64,000 bases of DNA, taken from positions 46,323 through 110,322 of the forward strand of contig JAPPMB010000054.1 in NCBI GenBank assembly GCA_028819255.1, written 5' to 3'. The DNA is from Bryobacterales bacterium. Its GTDB lineage: Bacteria > Acidobacteriota > Terriglobia > Bryobacterales > UBA6623. Position numbers and translations under genes: made by a program. The notes under the pieces were generated by a model. It was not told the DNA's origin, searched no databases, and worked only from the letters and a program-made list of their open reading frames with translations. Of this stretch, positions 26,979 to 37,348 are shown one piece after another; position 1 is the stretch's first letter, and every line of letters starts with the position of its first letter.

Positions 26979-28667
26979 ATGAGAACCGTAGGGGGCAGAT
27001 TGGCGCACTTCCGTGGATGGGGCCTGGGCGCCTTGGCATGCGCCCTTGGGTGCGGTGCGGCCATGGCGCAGCAGGGGTCCGCACTGGACTGCTCGGCGGT
27101 CGCCGCGCCGCGGCCGGCGTATGCCGGCGGCATCGCGGAACCCCTACCGGACATCCTGCTCACCTGCGAGCCGGACGCACCCGCAGCCGGCGTGCCGACG
27201 GGGGAGTTCCGGCTGTCGGTGTCGGTCTCGCTGAACACGAGCGTGACCAATGCCCTCGTGCCGGACAGCGACGTCACGGATGCGGTTCTGGAGATCCTGC
27301 CAGGCGACTGCGACAGCCTGGAGCCCGCTGGCGAGGCATCCGGACCCTGCGATTCCTCGTCCCGCGGCGTCGAGGGTCCACAGACCGGGCGGCTGGCATC
27401 GGTCCGCACGATCGAGTGGCCCGACGTGAGGATTCCGGGTCCCGGAGCCGGCGTCCCCGCCGCTTCGGGCGAGGCGGTCGCCAGACTCCGGATTCGGGGC
27501 ATTCGTGCCAACGCGGCGCAGCTGCGGCTTGCGGGCGGCTCCGTCCAGACGAGCCTTCCCGTGATCGCGACAGTGGCGGTTCGCACCGACTCCGCGGTCA
27601 CCGTCCGCAACGGCACGATTCCCATCGCCTACCCCAAACCGGCCCTCGGACTGTCCGTGGTGGGGGAGGAGTCGTCCTCCGCCTGCTCCGGAGACGGACG
27701 CGGGCTGGCGTCGATTCATCTTCGGGAGGGATTCGCCAGTGCCTTCCGGGCCGGTTTCGGCGGCGAGAGCGAGTCCCCCGCCACGCGGGTGATGCTGGAG
27801 TTCGAGGGAGTGCCCGAAGGCACCGCTGTCAGCCTCCCCGCGGCCGCGGCGTGCCACCAGCCCGCATTCGACGGCAGCGATCCCCAGTCCGCCGACGCGC
27901 TCGTGCTGGGCCTGGTCAGCGGCCACGACGCCATGGGTCGCGGCGGGAGCGCGAGCCTTGGCCCGCTCTCATCCGCACCCAGCGTTCCCCTGGATCTCGT
28001 GGCGGGTCGCGGCCGGGCGGTCTACGAGGTGCAGTCGGAGGACGCTTCCCGGCTGGAGGACTGCCATCTGCCGGTCGGTCTTGACGCGGGTCCGGAGAGC
28101 GCAGCCCAGGCGCGCGCCACGGTGTCGGCGAGCCTGGCGCCCCGGAGCGACGTCTTCGTGGCGAGCAGCGATCTGGCCGGCTCTAGGTTCGCAGGTCCGT
28201 CCCGCAATGCCAGGACGGTGATCGATCTGGCCCCCTGCGGCACCACTCTCCTGTTTCCGTTCGTGACGAACCAGGCGGGGTTCACGACAGGCATGGTGAT
28301 CACGCACGGCTCCCGCCAGGCCCTCGCCGGCTCGATTGACGGCCAGGCCGGATCGTGCGACCTGCACTACTACGGCGCCGACTCCGAGGGCAGCGGGATC
28401 CTTCTCGTGCAGCACTCCACGGTGATCGAGGCCGGGGAGCAGCTGACGTTCACGCTGTCCGAAGGGGACCCGGTCCGGAACATTCTCGGAGTCGAGCAGT
28501 TCCAAGGCTATGTGATGGCCACTTGCGGCTATCCGAACGCCCGCGGATACGCCTTCATCGCAGACGGATTCGGCGGACTCGCGGATCTGGCGATGGGTTA
28601 CCTCGCACCGGAGGTGCAGCTGGGCTCCGACGGGAAGCGCAAGGTGCCGGCGGGGAACGGGCCGTGA
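26979..28667 (+). CDS. Secreted protein, twin paralogue A, with LFPFVT-type C-terminal domain
   Basis: Exported protein of 562 residues of unknown function. A signal peptide with a hydrophobic stretch (GLGALACALGCGAAMAQ) is followed by alternating beta-type sequence with few charged patches and several paired cysteines. The last ~150 residues start at CGTTLLFPFVTNQAGF and contain FQGYVMATCGYP and a Gly-Phe-Ala-type end. I know this domain from secreted proteins of Acidobacteriota, though its role is not established. The next gene, 37 bases downstream, is a full-length diverged paralogue. Both stand before a MoxR operon. Confidence 0.75.
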   Translation: MRTVGGRLAHFRGWGLGALACALGCGAAMAQQGSALDCSAVAAPRPAYAGGIAEPLPDILLTCEPDAPAAGVPTGEFRLSVSVSLNTSVTNALVPDSDVTDAVLEILPGDCDSLEPAGEASGPCDSSSRGVEGPQTGRLASVRTIEWPDVRIPGPGAGVPAASGEAVARLRIRGIRANAAQLRLAGGSVQTSLPVIATVAVRTDSAVTVRNGTIPIAYPKPALGLSVVGEESSSACSGDGRGLASIHLREGFASAFRAGFGGESESPATRVMLEFEGVPEGTAVSLPAAAACHQPAFDGSDPQSADALVLGLVSGHDAMGRGGSASLGPLSSAPSVPLDLVAGRGRAVYEVQSEDASRLEDCHLPVGLDAGPESAAQARATVSASLAPRSDVFVASSDLAGSRFAGPSRNARTVIDLAPCGTTLLFPFVTNQAGFTTGMVITHGSRQALAGSIDGQAGSCDLHYYGADSEGSGILLVQHSTVIEAGEQLTFTLSEGDPVRNILGVEQFQGYVMATCGYPNARGYAFIADGFGGLADLAMGYLAPEVQLGSDGKRKVPAGNGP

Positions 28668-28704
28668 TCGGCGGGCGGCCTGGACGAACTGCGGAAGCGA
28701 TCCG

Positions 28705-30498
28705 ATGAAACGAAGGTTCAGCCGCCGGCGCGGTCGGGCAAGCCCCTGGGCCCTCATTGCCTTGGTGTGGTCCGGCGCGCCGTTCGGCCAGATCGCCACG
28801 TCGAGGGCCGGGTCCGACGCGGTCGAGATCCGCTGTTCCGCAACCTCCTCGGCGCCCATCGTGCGCATCGAGGGCACCCGGGAACTCGTCGGGGACGTGG
28901 TCGTGACGTGCCATTCCGCGAGAGCGGCTTCCGCGTTTGGGCAGCGCGAGTTCCTTGATGTCGACGTGGTTCTCTCGCTGAACGTGGATTGGGGCAACAG
29001 CACGCACTTCGGGCTGGGAGCGGACACCGTCGACGCGGTCCTCGTCGTGAACGACGACAACTGCATGGACGGGGATTCGCCGGACGTGTCCGGCCCCTGC
29101 GCTCACCGGAACGGCAGCGGGCAGGGGCCGGCCCTCGCCCGCCTGGACGCCTCACGCCGCACCCTTCGCTGGACAGGAATCAGGTTCCCCGTGCCTGGGG
29201 CCGCGGTCGGCGGGCCAAACTCGATTTCCAACTGCACGGTGCAGTTCGGCGTGGCCGGCGACTGCCACCCCGAAACGACGACGGTCCGGCTGACGAATCT
29301 GCGCGCAAACGCCTCGCAGCTCGGCGCAAGCGGGCAGGCGACCGGATCTGCCGTCGGAATCGAGGCCTCACTCTCCCTGCGATCTGCGGACGCCGCCTTG
29401 CGGACGGAGGACACCTCCCTGCGCGTGGCCGAGGCGGCGACGGGCCTGGCGGCGGACGCCGCCTCTCCCGAACAGGACCGGATCTGTTCGCACGGCCAGT
29501 CCGTCGCCGAGGTCACTGTCTCGGAAGGGTTCGCTTCCGCGTTCAAGACCGCCGGCGAGCCTTCGTTCCGGCCGGGCGACCCGGGATGGAGAGAGGGATT
29601 CTATCCCCATTCCGGGGACGCAGCCGGCCAGGACCCGGCGCTGCGCGGCACCAGGCTGCGGATTGCGCTGGCGAGGATCCCCCGCGGTGTCTCCGTGATC
29701 GTGCCTTCGCTCGTCAGCTGCCCGGGTCCCGGGTCGGCGGGCGGCCTGGGGCTTGCGCTCGTGAGCAACGCGTCGTCCGGAGGTCTGGGGGGCTCGGTGG
29801 CGCGGGGCCAGTCCACCGACCGCCCGCTGCAGATGAGTTCCGACCGGGAGGTCTCCGCGCTCTACGAGGTCGCGAGGTCGAACCCGCTGGCGCGGGAGCG
29901 CTGCACCATACCGTTCCGGTTCTCTCGTTCAGCGGGAGCGGACGAGCTGTTCCGCGGCGGGACGATCAGTGTCTCCGCGAGTCTCGCGCCATTCCGCACG
30001 GCCTCGGCCAGCCAGTCGGGCGTCAGCGAACGCTTCACCGGTGTCCGGGTCAGTCCGAGGCCCGAATTCCGGCTCAGCGGGTGCGGAACGACGCTCTTCT
30101 TCCCGTTCGTCACAAGCCAGCGCAACTTCGACACGGCCGTGGTGATCGCCAACACGTCCGCCGATCCGCTGGGGACCCGCCACCAGTCCGGCGCGTGCCA
30201 GCTGCGGTACCACGGGTCCGGGCTTGATGAATCTGCGGACTCTGCAATCCAGCAGTCCTCGGAGATCCAGGCTGGCGGCCAGCTCGCATTCACCCTTTCC
30301 GGCGGCAGCCAGACCCACGGCCTGGCGCCGCTCACCGGCTTTCAGGGCTATCTGGTGGCCGAGTGCGGATTCCAGCACGGCCACGGCTTCGCGTTTGTCA
30401 CTGAACAGCTGAACGGGACCGCCGTTCTGGCCCAGGGCTATCTCGCCCAGATTGTCCGCGGGCCGGAGGAGGTGGGCGCTGCCGGCGGCCTCCCGTGA
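28705..30498 (+). CDS. Secreted protein, twin paralogue B, with LFPFVT-type C-terminal domain
   Basis: Exported protein of 597 residues, paralogous to the one before over its whole length. Shared landmarks are SGPC, an aromatic-rich (R)IEW/RWTGIRFPVPGA segment, (N)LRANAAQL/NLRANASQL, EGFASAF, and the C-terminal CGTTLFFPFVTSQRNF with FQGYLVAECGF. The N-terminus is basic, then hydrophobic (PWALIALVWSGAPFGQ), fitting export. Divergence between the two is large, so the duplication is old and both copies have been kept, pointing to different partners or a heteromeric surface structure (inference). GGAAG precedes the ATG. Confidence 0.75.
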   Translation: MKRRFSRRRGRASPWALIALVWSGAPFGQIATSRAGSDAVEIRCSATSSAPIVRIEGTRELVGDVVVTCHSARAASAFGQREFLDVDVVLSLNVDWGNSTHFGLGADTVDAVLVVNDDNCMDGDSPDVSGPCAHRNGSGQGPALARLDASRRTLRWTGIRFPVPGAAVGGPNSISNCTVQFGVAGDCHPETTTVRLTNLRANASQLGASGQATGSAVGIEASLSLRSADAALRTEDTSLRVAEAATGLAADAASPEQDRICSHGQSVAEVTVSEGFASAFKTAGEPSFRPGDPGWREGFYPHSGDAAGQDPALRGTRLRIALARIPRGVSVIVPSLVSCPGPGSAGGLGLALVSNASSGGLGGSVARGQSTDRPLQMSSDREVSALYEVARSNPLARERCTIPFRFSRSAGADELFRGGTISVSASLAPFRTASASQSGVSERFTGVRVSPRPEFRLSGCGTTLFFPFVTSQRNFDTAVVIANTSADPLGTRHQSGACQLRYHGSGLDESADSAIQQSSEIQAGGQLAFTLSGGSQTHGLAPLTGFQGYLVAECGFQHGHGFAFVTEQLNGTAVLAQGYLAQIVRGPEEVGAAGGLP

Positions 30499-30531
30499 GA
30501 GCGCGGACAAATTGCTAAATTGGTCCCTGGG

Positions 30532-31566
<1,035 letters not shown>

Positions 31567-31596
31567 CGGCACTCGCCCCATTTCCCAGGCCGACGC

Positions 31597-32505
31597 ATGC
31601 CCATGGACGTCAAGGAGTTCACACGCAGCGTAGCCAGGAAGATCCGCCTCATTGAGATCCAGACGAGCAAGGCCGTGGACGACGTGCTGGCCGGAGAGTA
31701 CAGCAGCGTCTTCAAGGGCAGCGGAATGGAGTTCGAGGAGGTCCGCGAGTACGCCCCCGGGGACGAGATCCGGAGCATCGACTGGAACGTCACGGCCCGG
31801 ATGGGCAGGCCGTTCGTCAAGCGCTACGTCGAGGAACGGGAGCTGACGGTCTGGCTGCTCGTCGACCTGTCCGCCTCCGGGGCGTTCGGTAGCCTCAGCC
31901 AGCTCAAGAACGAGGCGGCGGCCGAGTTCTGCGCGCTGCTGGCGTTTGCCGCGATCCGCAACAACGACAAGGTCGGGCTGATCGTCTTCACCGACCGGGT
32001 CGAGCTCTCAATTCCCCCCAGCAAGGGACGGACCCATGTGCTGCGGCTGATACGGGAACTGCTGCGATTCGAGCCGGAGGGGCGGGGAACCGACCTCGCC
32101 GTCGCACTTGAGTACCTGGGCCGGGTGACGCACAAGCGCGGCGTCGTGTTCCTGGTTTCGGACTTTCTTTCGCCGGGGGTGCTTGCAGAGCAGAGCGGCA
32201 AGCAGCTTCGTGTGCTGGCGAGACGGCATGATCTGATCGCGGTGACCGTGGGGGACCGGCGGGAGCGGGAACTGCCCGACATCGGTCTCATCGAGCTCGA
32301 GGATGCCGAGACTGGAGAGTGCGTGCTGATCGACACGTCCAGTGCGCGAGTGCGGCGAGACTACGCTGCTGACGCGAGGAGCCGAGGCGCGGAGCGGCAG
32401 AGCTTCTTCCGCTCCACGGGCATTGACGAAGTGGAAGTCATGACGGGGCAGGACTACGTGCGCGATCTGCGGAAGCTGTTCCGGAGACGGGAGGGGCGGC
32501 GTTGA
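31597..32505 (+). CDS. DUF58 protein
   Basis: Protein of 302 residues with the DUF58 signature FEEVREYAPGDEIRSIDWNVTAR. A VWA-like fold follows, starting at WLLVDLSASGAFG, where the D-x-S-x-S metal motif is present. Always found beside MoxR ATPases, probably as part of a complex that prepares a client protein. It overlaps the next gene by four bases. Confidence 0.92.
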   Translation: MPMDVKEFTRSVARKIRLIEIQTSKAVDDVLAGEYSSVFKGSGMEFEEVREYAPGDEIRSIDWNVTARMGRPFVKRYVEERELTVWLLVDLSASGAFGSLSQLKNEAAAEFCALLAFAAIRNNDKVGLIVFTDRVELSIPPSKGRTHVLRLIRELLRFEPEGRGTDLAVALEYLGRVTHKRGVVFLVSDFLSPGVLAEQSGKQLRVLARRHDLIAVTVGDRRERELPDIGLIELEDAETGECVLIDTSSARVRRDYAADARSRGAERQSFFRSTGIDEVEVMTGQDYVRDLRKLFRRREGRR

Positions 32506-33524
32506 CCGCCCGGACCCGGGCGCGCACCCCTCGGGCCGGGTGGCCGGTCCCGCGTCGGCTGGCCCTTGTCGCGTGCTTTGCGGTCGGCGCGTGCGCAACG
32601 AGTGACGAGGAGCCCGCGAATCCCGAACCGGCGGTCCTGCGGGTGACGGAGAGCGGCGGAGCGCGCCTGACTCTGGCCCTCGACCGGGACGCCCTCACGA
32701 CGGCCGGGACCGCGGCGCTGCGCCTCGAGATCGAGAGCGCGGAATCGGACTCTGTCGAATTCCCGGATTCCGAAGACGGATTCGGCGAATTCGCCGTGGT
32801 GCGGGACGAAGCCGCAGGGGACCGCCTGCTGGAGGACGGCCGCGTGGCGCGCGGACGCGAATACGTCCTGCAGCCGTTTCTGCCGGGCGAATACGAGCTT
32901 CCGGCGCTCAAGGTCGTGCTCAACGGATCCACGGAAGTCTTGACCGAACCCGTTGCGATCACCGTGGAGAGCGTACTGGAGGATCCCGAGGACGCGGAAC
33001 TGCGGGAGATTGGGGACCCGGTGGACATGCCCGTTCCCTGGTGGTGGTGGGCGTTGGGCGGGGCCGGACTCGCCGCCGCCATCGCCGCGACGGCCTGGTG
33101 GCTGCGCCGTCGCAAGGCGGCGCGGCGGGCATCCCGCGTGGTGACGCCCCATGCAGCGGCACTCGCCGCCCTGGACGCACTCTTGGCCGCCGGGCTGCCC
33201 GGTCCCGAACAGCTCGGGGCCTTCTTTCTGAGGCTGTCGGACATTGTCAGGCGATACGTCGAGGAGAGGTTCGGGCTGCGCGCTCCCGAGCAGACGACGG
33301 AGGAGTTTCTCGCGGCGATGGCCAAGTCGCCGTCGATCCAAGGCGATCACCAGAGGCTGCTGCGCGGCTTTCTTGAGCTGGCCGACATGGTCAAGTTCGC
33401 AAAGTTCGCGCCCCGCAGGGAGGAGATCGATGCCTCGGTGGATGCGGCGAGGCGATTCGTCCGGCAGACTATTCCGGACGACCTCGTCGCCGCAGACAAG
33501 GACCGCGGCCGGAGTGCGCGCTGA
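32502..33524 (+). CDS. BatD/DUF4381-like membrane lipoprotein
   Basis: Envelope protein of 340 residues. A basic N-terminus leads to LALVACFAVGAC, a possible lipobox, so it may be lipid-anchored. An extracytoplasmic beta-rich part (~25-175) is followed by a transmembrane helix (WWWWALGGAGLAAAIAATAWWL) and a helical cytoplasmic tail with LGAFFLRLSDIVRRYVEERFG, as in DUF4381 and BatD-like proteins of MoxR operons. The start TTG 32502 overlaps the DUF58 stop. The VWA (BatA/BatB-type) gene normally found next is missing: decayed DNA follows. Confidence 0.8.
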   Translation: MTARTRARTPRAGWPVPRRLALVACFAVGACATSDEEPANPEPAVLRVTESGGARLTLALDRDALTTAGTAALRLEIESAESDSVEFPDSEDGFGEFAVVRDEAAGDRLLEDGRVARGREYVLQPFLPGEYELPALKVVLNGSTEVLTEPVAITVESVLEDPEDAELREIGDPVDMPVPWWWWALGGAGLAAAIAATAWWLRRRKAARRASRVVTPHAAALAALDALLAAGLPGPEQLGAFFLRLSDIVRRYVEERFGLRAPEQTTEEFLAAMAKSPSIQGDHQRLLRGFLELADMVKFAKFAPRREEIDASVDAARRFVRQTIPDDLVAADKDRGRSAR

Positions 33525-34454
33525 CCAGCGCTCTCTCATGTCTCCACACAGGTTCCGGCAAGCCGACGGTCAACGGTTCTCCACGCCCAGGCTGCCATGC
33601 GCAAGGGACGAACTGCGCCTCACCGACGCGGAAACTGCGGAGATCGCACACAAGGCCTGGCTGCCGAACGCTTGGGCGCAAGGCCTCTGACGTGTCCTTG
33701 CTGACGGCGACCGCCTCCTTCGAAGTTCGATCATTTCCTGCGGCAGGCGTCACGTCTTCACAGGTCAAGCGTGTGAAGGAGTTCCTCAATGCTCATTCGG
33801 TGGTGTCGAGCGACGCTCTTCAGAATGCTTGAAAGCTCTTCGCCTTGATCGGACGGTCAAGCGGCATCACTTCATGGTGCTCGCCATGCACATTTCCGTC
33901 CCCTGAGCAACGCTCAATGGTTCTCTCCTCCTGCCTGAGGCTTCGCGCGAAATCACGCACGGCTTACAGCCCCCACCGTTCCGGGCAGGATGCGGAATCC
34001 CGAGACTCTCGGAGAGAGCGCGGTCTAGGGCCGCCGAGTAGACAAGCCGCAGACTGCGTCTGAACACCGACTGGCCCACCTCATCGCCGAGCGGCCGGGC
34101 CGCTCCGCCAGCGGCTGTGCGCTGCACAGCAGCCGCGCCGTCAGGCGCTCGTCCCCCAATTGCTCACCTCCCATTCCGTTCTGCGCCCAGCTGGCGCTAT
34201 CCAGCCCCTCCGCCGGCCCCTAAGCTCCCACACAACATTCGAGTTACTCCCGTGGTGGACCCGGCGTTGGGCCTCGCGGGCGTGGATCGAGAAGCAACGG
34301 GCATCTCGTCGGCCAGCAGGCAGGTCCGACAAGCCGACGTGCCCGTCAAGTACTCCTTGGCTGATTCGAACTCCAAACCGAACCGCAGCCGCTGTACCAT
34401 GGATCCGGCATAGGATCAGCCCAAGCCAAGCCACCAAATGGGTACCGTGAAACC
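33525..34454. other. Gene-poor decayed region
   Basis: About 930 bases in which no frame looks like a complete gene. A short plus-strand frame (GTG 33692 to 33832, 46 codons, with VTSSQVKRVKEFLNAHSVV) has a sensible composition but no relative I recognise. The segment 33897-34031 is a direct repeat of 38931-39047, which is the leader of the DUF433 gene. Here the minus-strand ribosome site is kept but the start codon is altered. The region sits where the VWA genes of the MoxR operon would be expected. Confidence 0.5.
33897..34031 (-). repeat. Direct repeat, copy 1 (decayed DUF433 leader)
   Basis: Starts GTCCCCTGAGCAACGCTCA, and later contains CCGAGACTCTCGGAGAGAG. It matches 38931-39047 in the same orientation, with scattered differences and a short length change in the middle. 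Read on the minus strand it keeps GAGGAGAGAACC, the ribosome site of the antitoxin-like gene at the other copy. Confidence 0.75.
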
Positions 34455-35783
34455 GTGAAATACAGAATCGACCGAAGAGCGTTCGTGGGCGTCGCTGCCG
34501 CTCTTGCCGCCGCTGAGACGCGAGCCGCCGAGGCGCCCGTCCGTGTGGGGATCATCGGCGCGGGTGTGCGCGGGACATCCCTGTTGCGCCCGTTGCTCGA
34601 TCTTCCCGGAGTTGAAGTCGCGGCGATATGCGATCTCGACGACAACGCGGCGGCGAGAGCTCGCAAGCTCTGCCGGGAAGCAGGGATCCCGCCGCCTTCG
34701 ATCTACGCGCGGGGCTCCGAGGACTACCGTCGCCTTCTCGACCTCGAAGACCTGGACGGCGTGATTGTCGCGACGCCTTGGGAGTGGCACGCGACCATGG
34801 GGGTCGCCGCCCTCGAAGCAGGAACACCCGCAGCCATCGAAGTCCCGGCGGCCATCACGATCGACGAGTGCTGGCAGCTCGTCGAAGCGGCCGAGCGGAC
34901 GGGCGTGTCTGCAACGATGCTCGAGAACTGGGTGTACCGCCGCGAGCCGCTGGCGGTGCTGAACATCATGCGCGCCGGCCTGCTGGGAGAGATCGTGTAT
35001 TGCGAATCCGGGTACGGCCACGACGTGCGGGGGGTCATGTTTGACTCGCGGTTCGCCGACAAGGGCGACCTGAGGTGGCGCGGAGAGCACTCGGTGACCC
35101 GCAACGGGAACCTGTATCCGACTCACCAGTTCGCCCCTGTCGCGATGTTGATGGACATCAACCACGGGACGCGCATTGAGTCGTTGGTCGCGATGGGCGG
35201 CGTCTCACGGGGGATGAACCAGTACGCCGCAGACCGGTGGGGGCCCGATCACCCGAACGCGAAGCGCGTCTACTCCAACTCCGATCGCACGAGCGTGTTG
35301 CTGCAGCTGGAAGACGGCCGCACGGCGATGAACTTCCATGACATCCAAAGCTGGCATCCGCGCGACGACGCACACAAGTATCAAGGCACCAAGGGCATGG
35401 TCCGCTGGCCGTTTCCCGGCGAAGGCTCGATCTGGGTGCAGGAGCGGCATTGGGACGGCAAGGCGGTCGACGCCCGCCGCTGGAATTCGCTGAATCCGTT
35501 TCTAGACGAGTTCGACCATCCCATATGGAAGATGTACAGCGAGCGGGCGCTGCGGTTCGGACACAGCGGAGCGGATTGGATGGAGCTCCGCGGGTGGACT
35601 GAGAGCCTGCGGCAAGGGACTCCGCCCCCGGTGTCGATCGTCGACGCTGTGACTTGGAGTGCAATCGGACCTTTGAGCGAGCAGTCGATCGCCGGCAAGT
35701 CGAAGTCGCTGGAGATGCCGGACTTCTCCAAGGGCAAGTGGAAGACGAATCCGAAGTTCGAGTTGCGCTGGCAGTGGGGGTAG
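34455..35783 (+). CDS. Gfo/Idh/MocA oxidoreductase, GH109-like, TAT-exported
   Basis: NAD-dependent oxidoreductase-fold protein of 442 residues. The N-terminus MKYRIDRRAFVGVAAALA is a twin-arginine signal. The Rossmann motif is VRVGIIGAGVRGTSLL. The middle part has ENWVYRREPLAVLNIMRAGLLG and the GYGHDVRG segment, which resemble glycoside hydrolase family 109 (alpha-N-acetylgalactosaminidase that uses NAD without net consumption). Together with the sulfatase 12 bases downstream it suggests breakdown of a sulfated amino-sugar glycan (inference). The start is GTG 34455. Confidence 0.85.
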   Translation: MKYRIDRRAFVGVAAALAAAETRAAEAPVRVGIIGAGVRGTSLLRPLLDLPGVEVAAICDLDDNAAARARKLCREAGIPPPSIYARGSEDYRRLLDLEDLDGVIVATPWEWHATMGVAALEAGTPAAIEVPAAITIDECWQLVEAAERTGVSATMLENWVYRREPLAVLNIMRAGLLGEIVYCESGYGHDVRGVMFDSRFADKGDLRWRGEHSVTRNGNLYPTHQFAPVAMLMDINHGTRIESLVAMGGVSRGMNQYAADRWGPDHPNAKRVYSNSDRTSVLLQLEDGRTAMNFHDIQSWHPRDDAHKYQGTKGMVRWPFPGEGSIWVQERHWDGKAVDARRWNSLNPFLDEFDHPIWKMYSERALRFGHSGADWMELRGWTESLRQGTPPPVSIVDAVTWSAIGPLSEQSIAGKSKSLEMPDFSKGKWKTNPKFELRWQWG

Positions 35784-35795
35784 CGGGAGAAAGTC

Positions 35796-37190
35796 ATGCC
35801 CCAGGCATTCAAGCGACGCTCGGTTCTTGGTGCGTTGGGGAGCCTGGGAGCACTCGGGGGCACATCAGCGGCCCAGCGGGCCCTGGCGCAGGCCGGAACG
35901 GGCGCCGAAGCGGTTAGCGGCCAAGGCCCTCCCAACTTCCTGTTCATCCTTCTTGACAAGTGCCGCCGAGACGCGATCGGCGCATATGGCCGCTCGGATG
36001 TCCACACGCCGAACATCGATCAACTGGCCGCAGGCGGCGTCCGTTTCGACAACTGCTACGCTCCGCAGCCATTGTGCGCGCCCTGTCGCGCCTCGATTCT
36101 CACGGGCAAGCATCCGCACGAGCACGGGATGCGCAAGAACCCGTATCCCTTCGTGCCGAACGGGTCGAACAACGTCTATCAGGAACCGATTCCCGATCCG
36201 TTCGCCGACCCGCGGTTCGACCTGTGGGCCAACTTCCCACACTTCCTCAACAACGCCGGCTACCGCACGGCGCACATTGGCAAGTGGCATCTGGGAGAGG
36301 GGAACCCGGGGTTCTTCGATGTCTGGAAGAGCTTCAACTCGTTGCTCCACCATTGGCTCGGCGAACCCTTCAAGTCGCCCTACAGGCCCACCATTCAGAC
36401 CGACACCGCCGTCGAGTTCATCGAGGAGAACGCCGACCGGCCCTTTTTCCTGTACCAGTCCTACTATTCGCCGCACGAGCCGAACAACCCCCCGAAGAGG
36501 TTCCACGAACCCTACGAGGGCAAGGACGTCGAGCATGAGGAGTACTACGCTTCCGTCACGGCGCTTGATGAAGAGATCGGGCGAATGGTTGATGCTTTGC
36601 GTCGCAGCAGTGTCCTCGAGAACACGTTCATCATCCTCACTACCGAGCACGGAAGGACATGGATCGATCGGCCCGGAACAGTGGCCGGGATGAGCATTGC
36701 GTATGACGAAGCCGCCCGCCTGCCGCTGATCATGCACTACCCCAGCGTCCTCCCCGCAGGGCTCGTCTGGCAGTCCGGCGTCAGTTCCGTGGACCTCATG
36801 CCGACGATCATGCATGCCGCTGGTCTTTACGGCAGGCTTGACGAGGAATACACGGACCGCAGCCTGATCCCCAATCTGCTGAGCGGACGAGACGAATGGA
36901 AGCGGGAGATCGTCATCCAGAACATCTCGCAAAGAGGCATCGACGGGATCCTGTTCGAGGAGCGAGCCCTGCGCACCGAGCGCTGGAAGCTGATCCTGCG
37001 CGACTTTGCAGCGAGACCTCAGAAGCGTGCTGACGAGCTGTACGACATGAGGGACGATCCCGGCGAGTCGAGGAACATGTTCCCTGACCGGCCGGACGTT
37101 GTGAAGGAACTTGCGGGGAGGCTCGCCAAGTGGGGCGACGAGCACGGCGATGCTTTGGCTGTGAAGCTGGGTCGGCGATACATCGGCTAA
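35796..37190 (+). CDS. Type I sulfatase, TAT-exported, with atypical metal ligands
   Basis: Alkaline-phosphatase-superfamily sulfatase of 464 residues. The signal has KRRSVLGALGSLGALGG. The formylglycine site is Cys94 in CAPCRASILTGKHPHEHG: C-x-P-x-R is kept, but the usual serine is a cysteine. IGKWHLG is also typical. The first metal site reads ILLDKCRRD, where the family commonly has Asp-Asp, so the second acid is Lys55. The later site reads TTEHG instead of the usual Asp-Asn or Asp-His. Either the metal site is altered or the substrate group differs. The ribosome site GGGAGAAAG precedes ATG. It forms an operon with the GH109-like gene. Confidence 0.88.
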   Translation: MPQAFKRRSVLGALGSLGALGGTSAAQRALAQAGTGAEAVSGQGPPNFLFILLDKCRRDAIGAYGRSDVHTPNIDQLAAGGVRFDNCYAPQPLCAPCRASILTGKHPHEHGMRKNPYPFVPNGSNNVYQEPIPDPFADPRFDLWANFPHFLNNAGYRTAHIGKWHLGEGNPGFFDVWKSFNSLLHHWLGEPFKSPYRPTIQTDTAVEFIEENADRPFFLYQSYYSPHEPNNPPKRFHEPYEGKDVEHEEYYASVTALDEEIGRMVDALRRSSVLENTFIILTTEHGRTWIDRPGTVAGMSIAYDEAARLPLIMHYPSVLPAGLVWQSGVSSVDLMPTIMHAAGLYGRLDEEYTDRSLIPNLLSGRDEWKREIVIQNISQRGIDGILFEERALRTERWKLILRDFAARPQKRADELYDMRDDPGESRNMFPDRPDVVKELAGRLAKWGDEHGDALAVKLGRRYIG

Positions 37191-37348
37191 CGAGACTCCG
37201 CGTCAAACCCACGAGCGGAACGGCGGAGGTGAGTTGGCTTTGCGAGAGCAAGCACGGGCTCCGGCCAAGTTCGTCATTTGGCGACTTGGAGTTCTTGCAA
37301 GCTATTGACCAGAAAAGGTTTGCGAGGCTGAGCCCTGCCCACTTGGCA

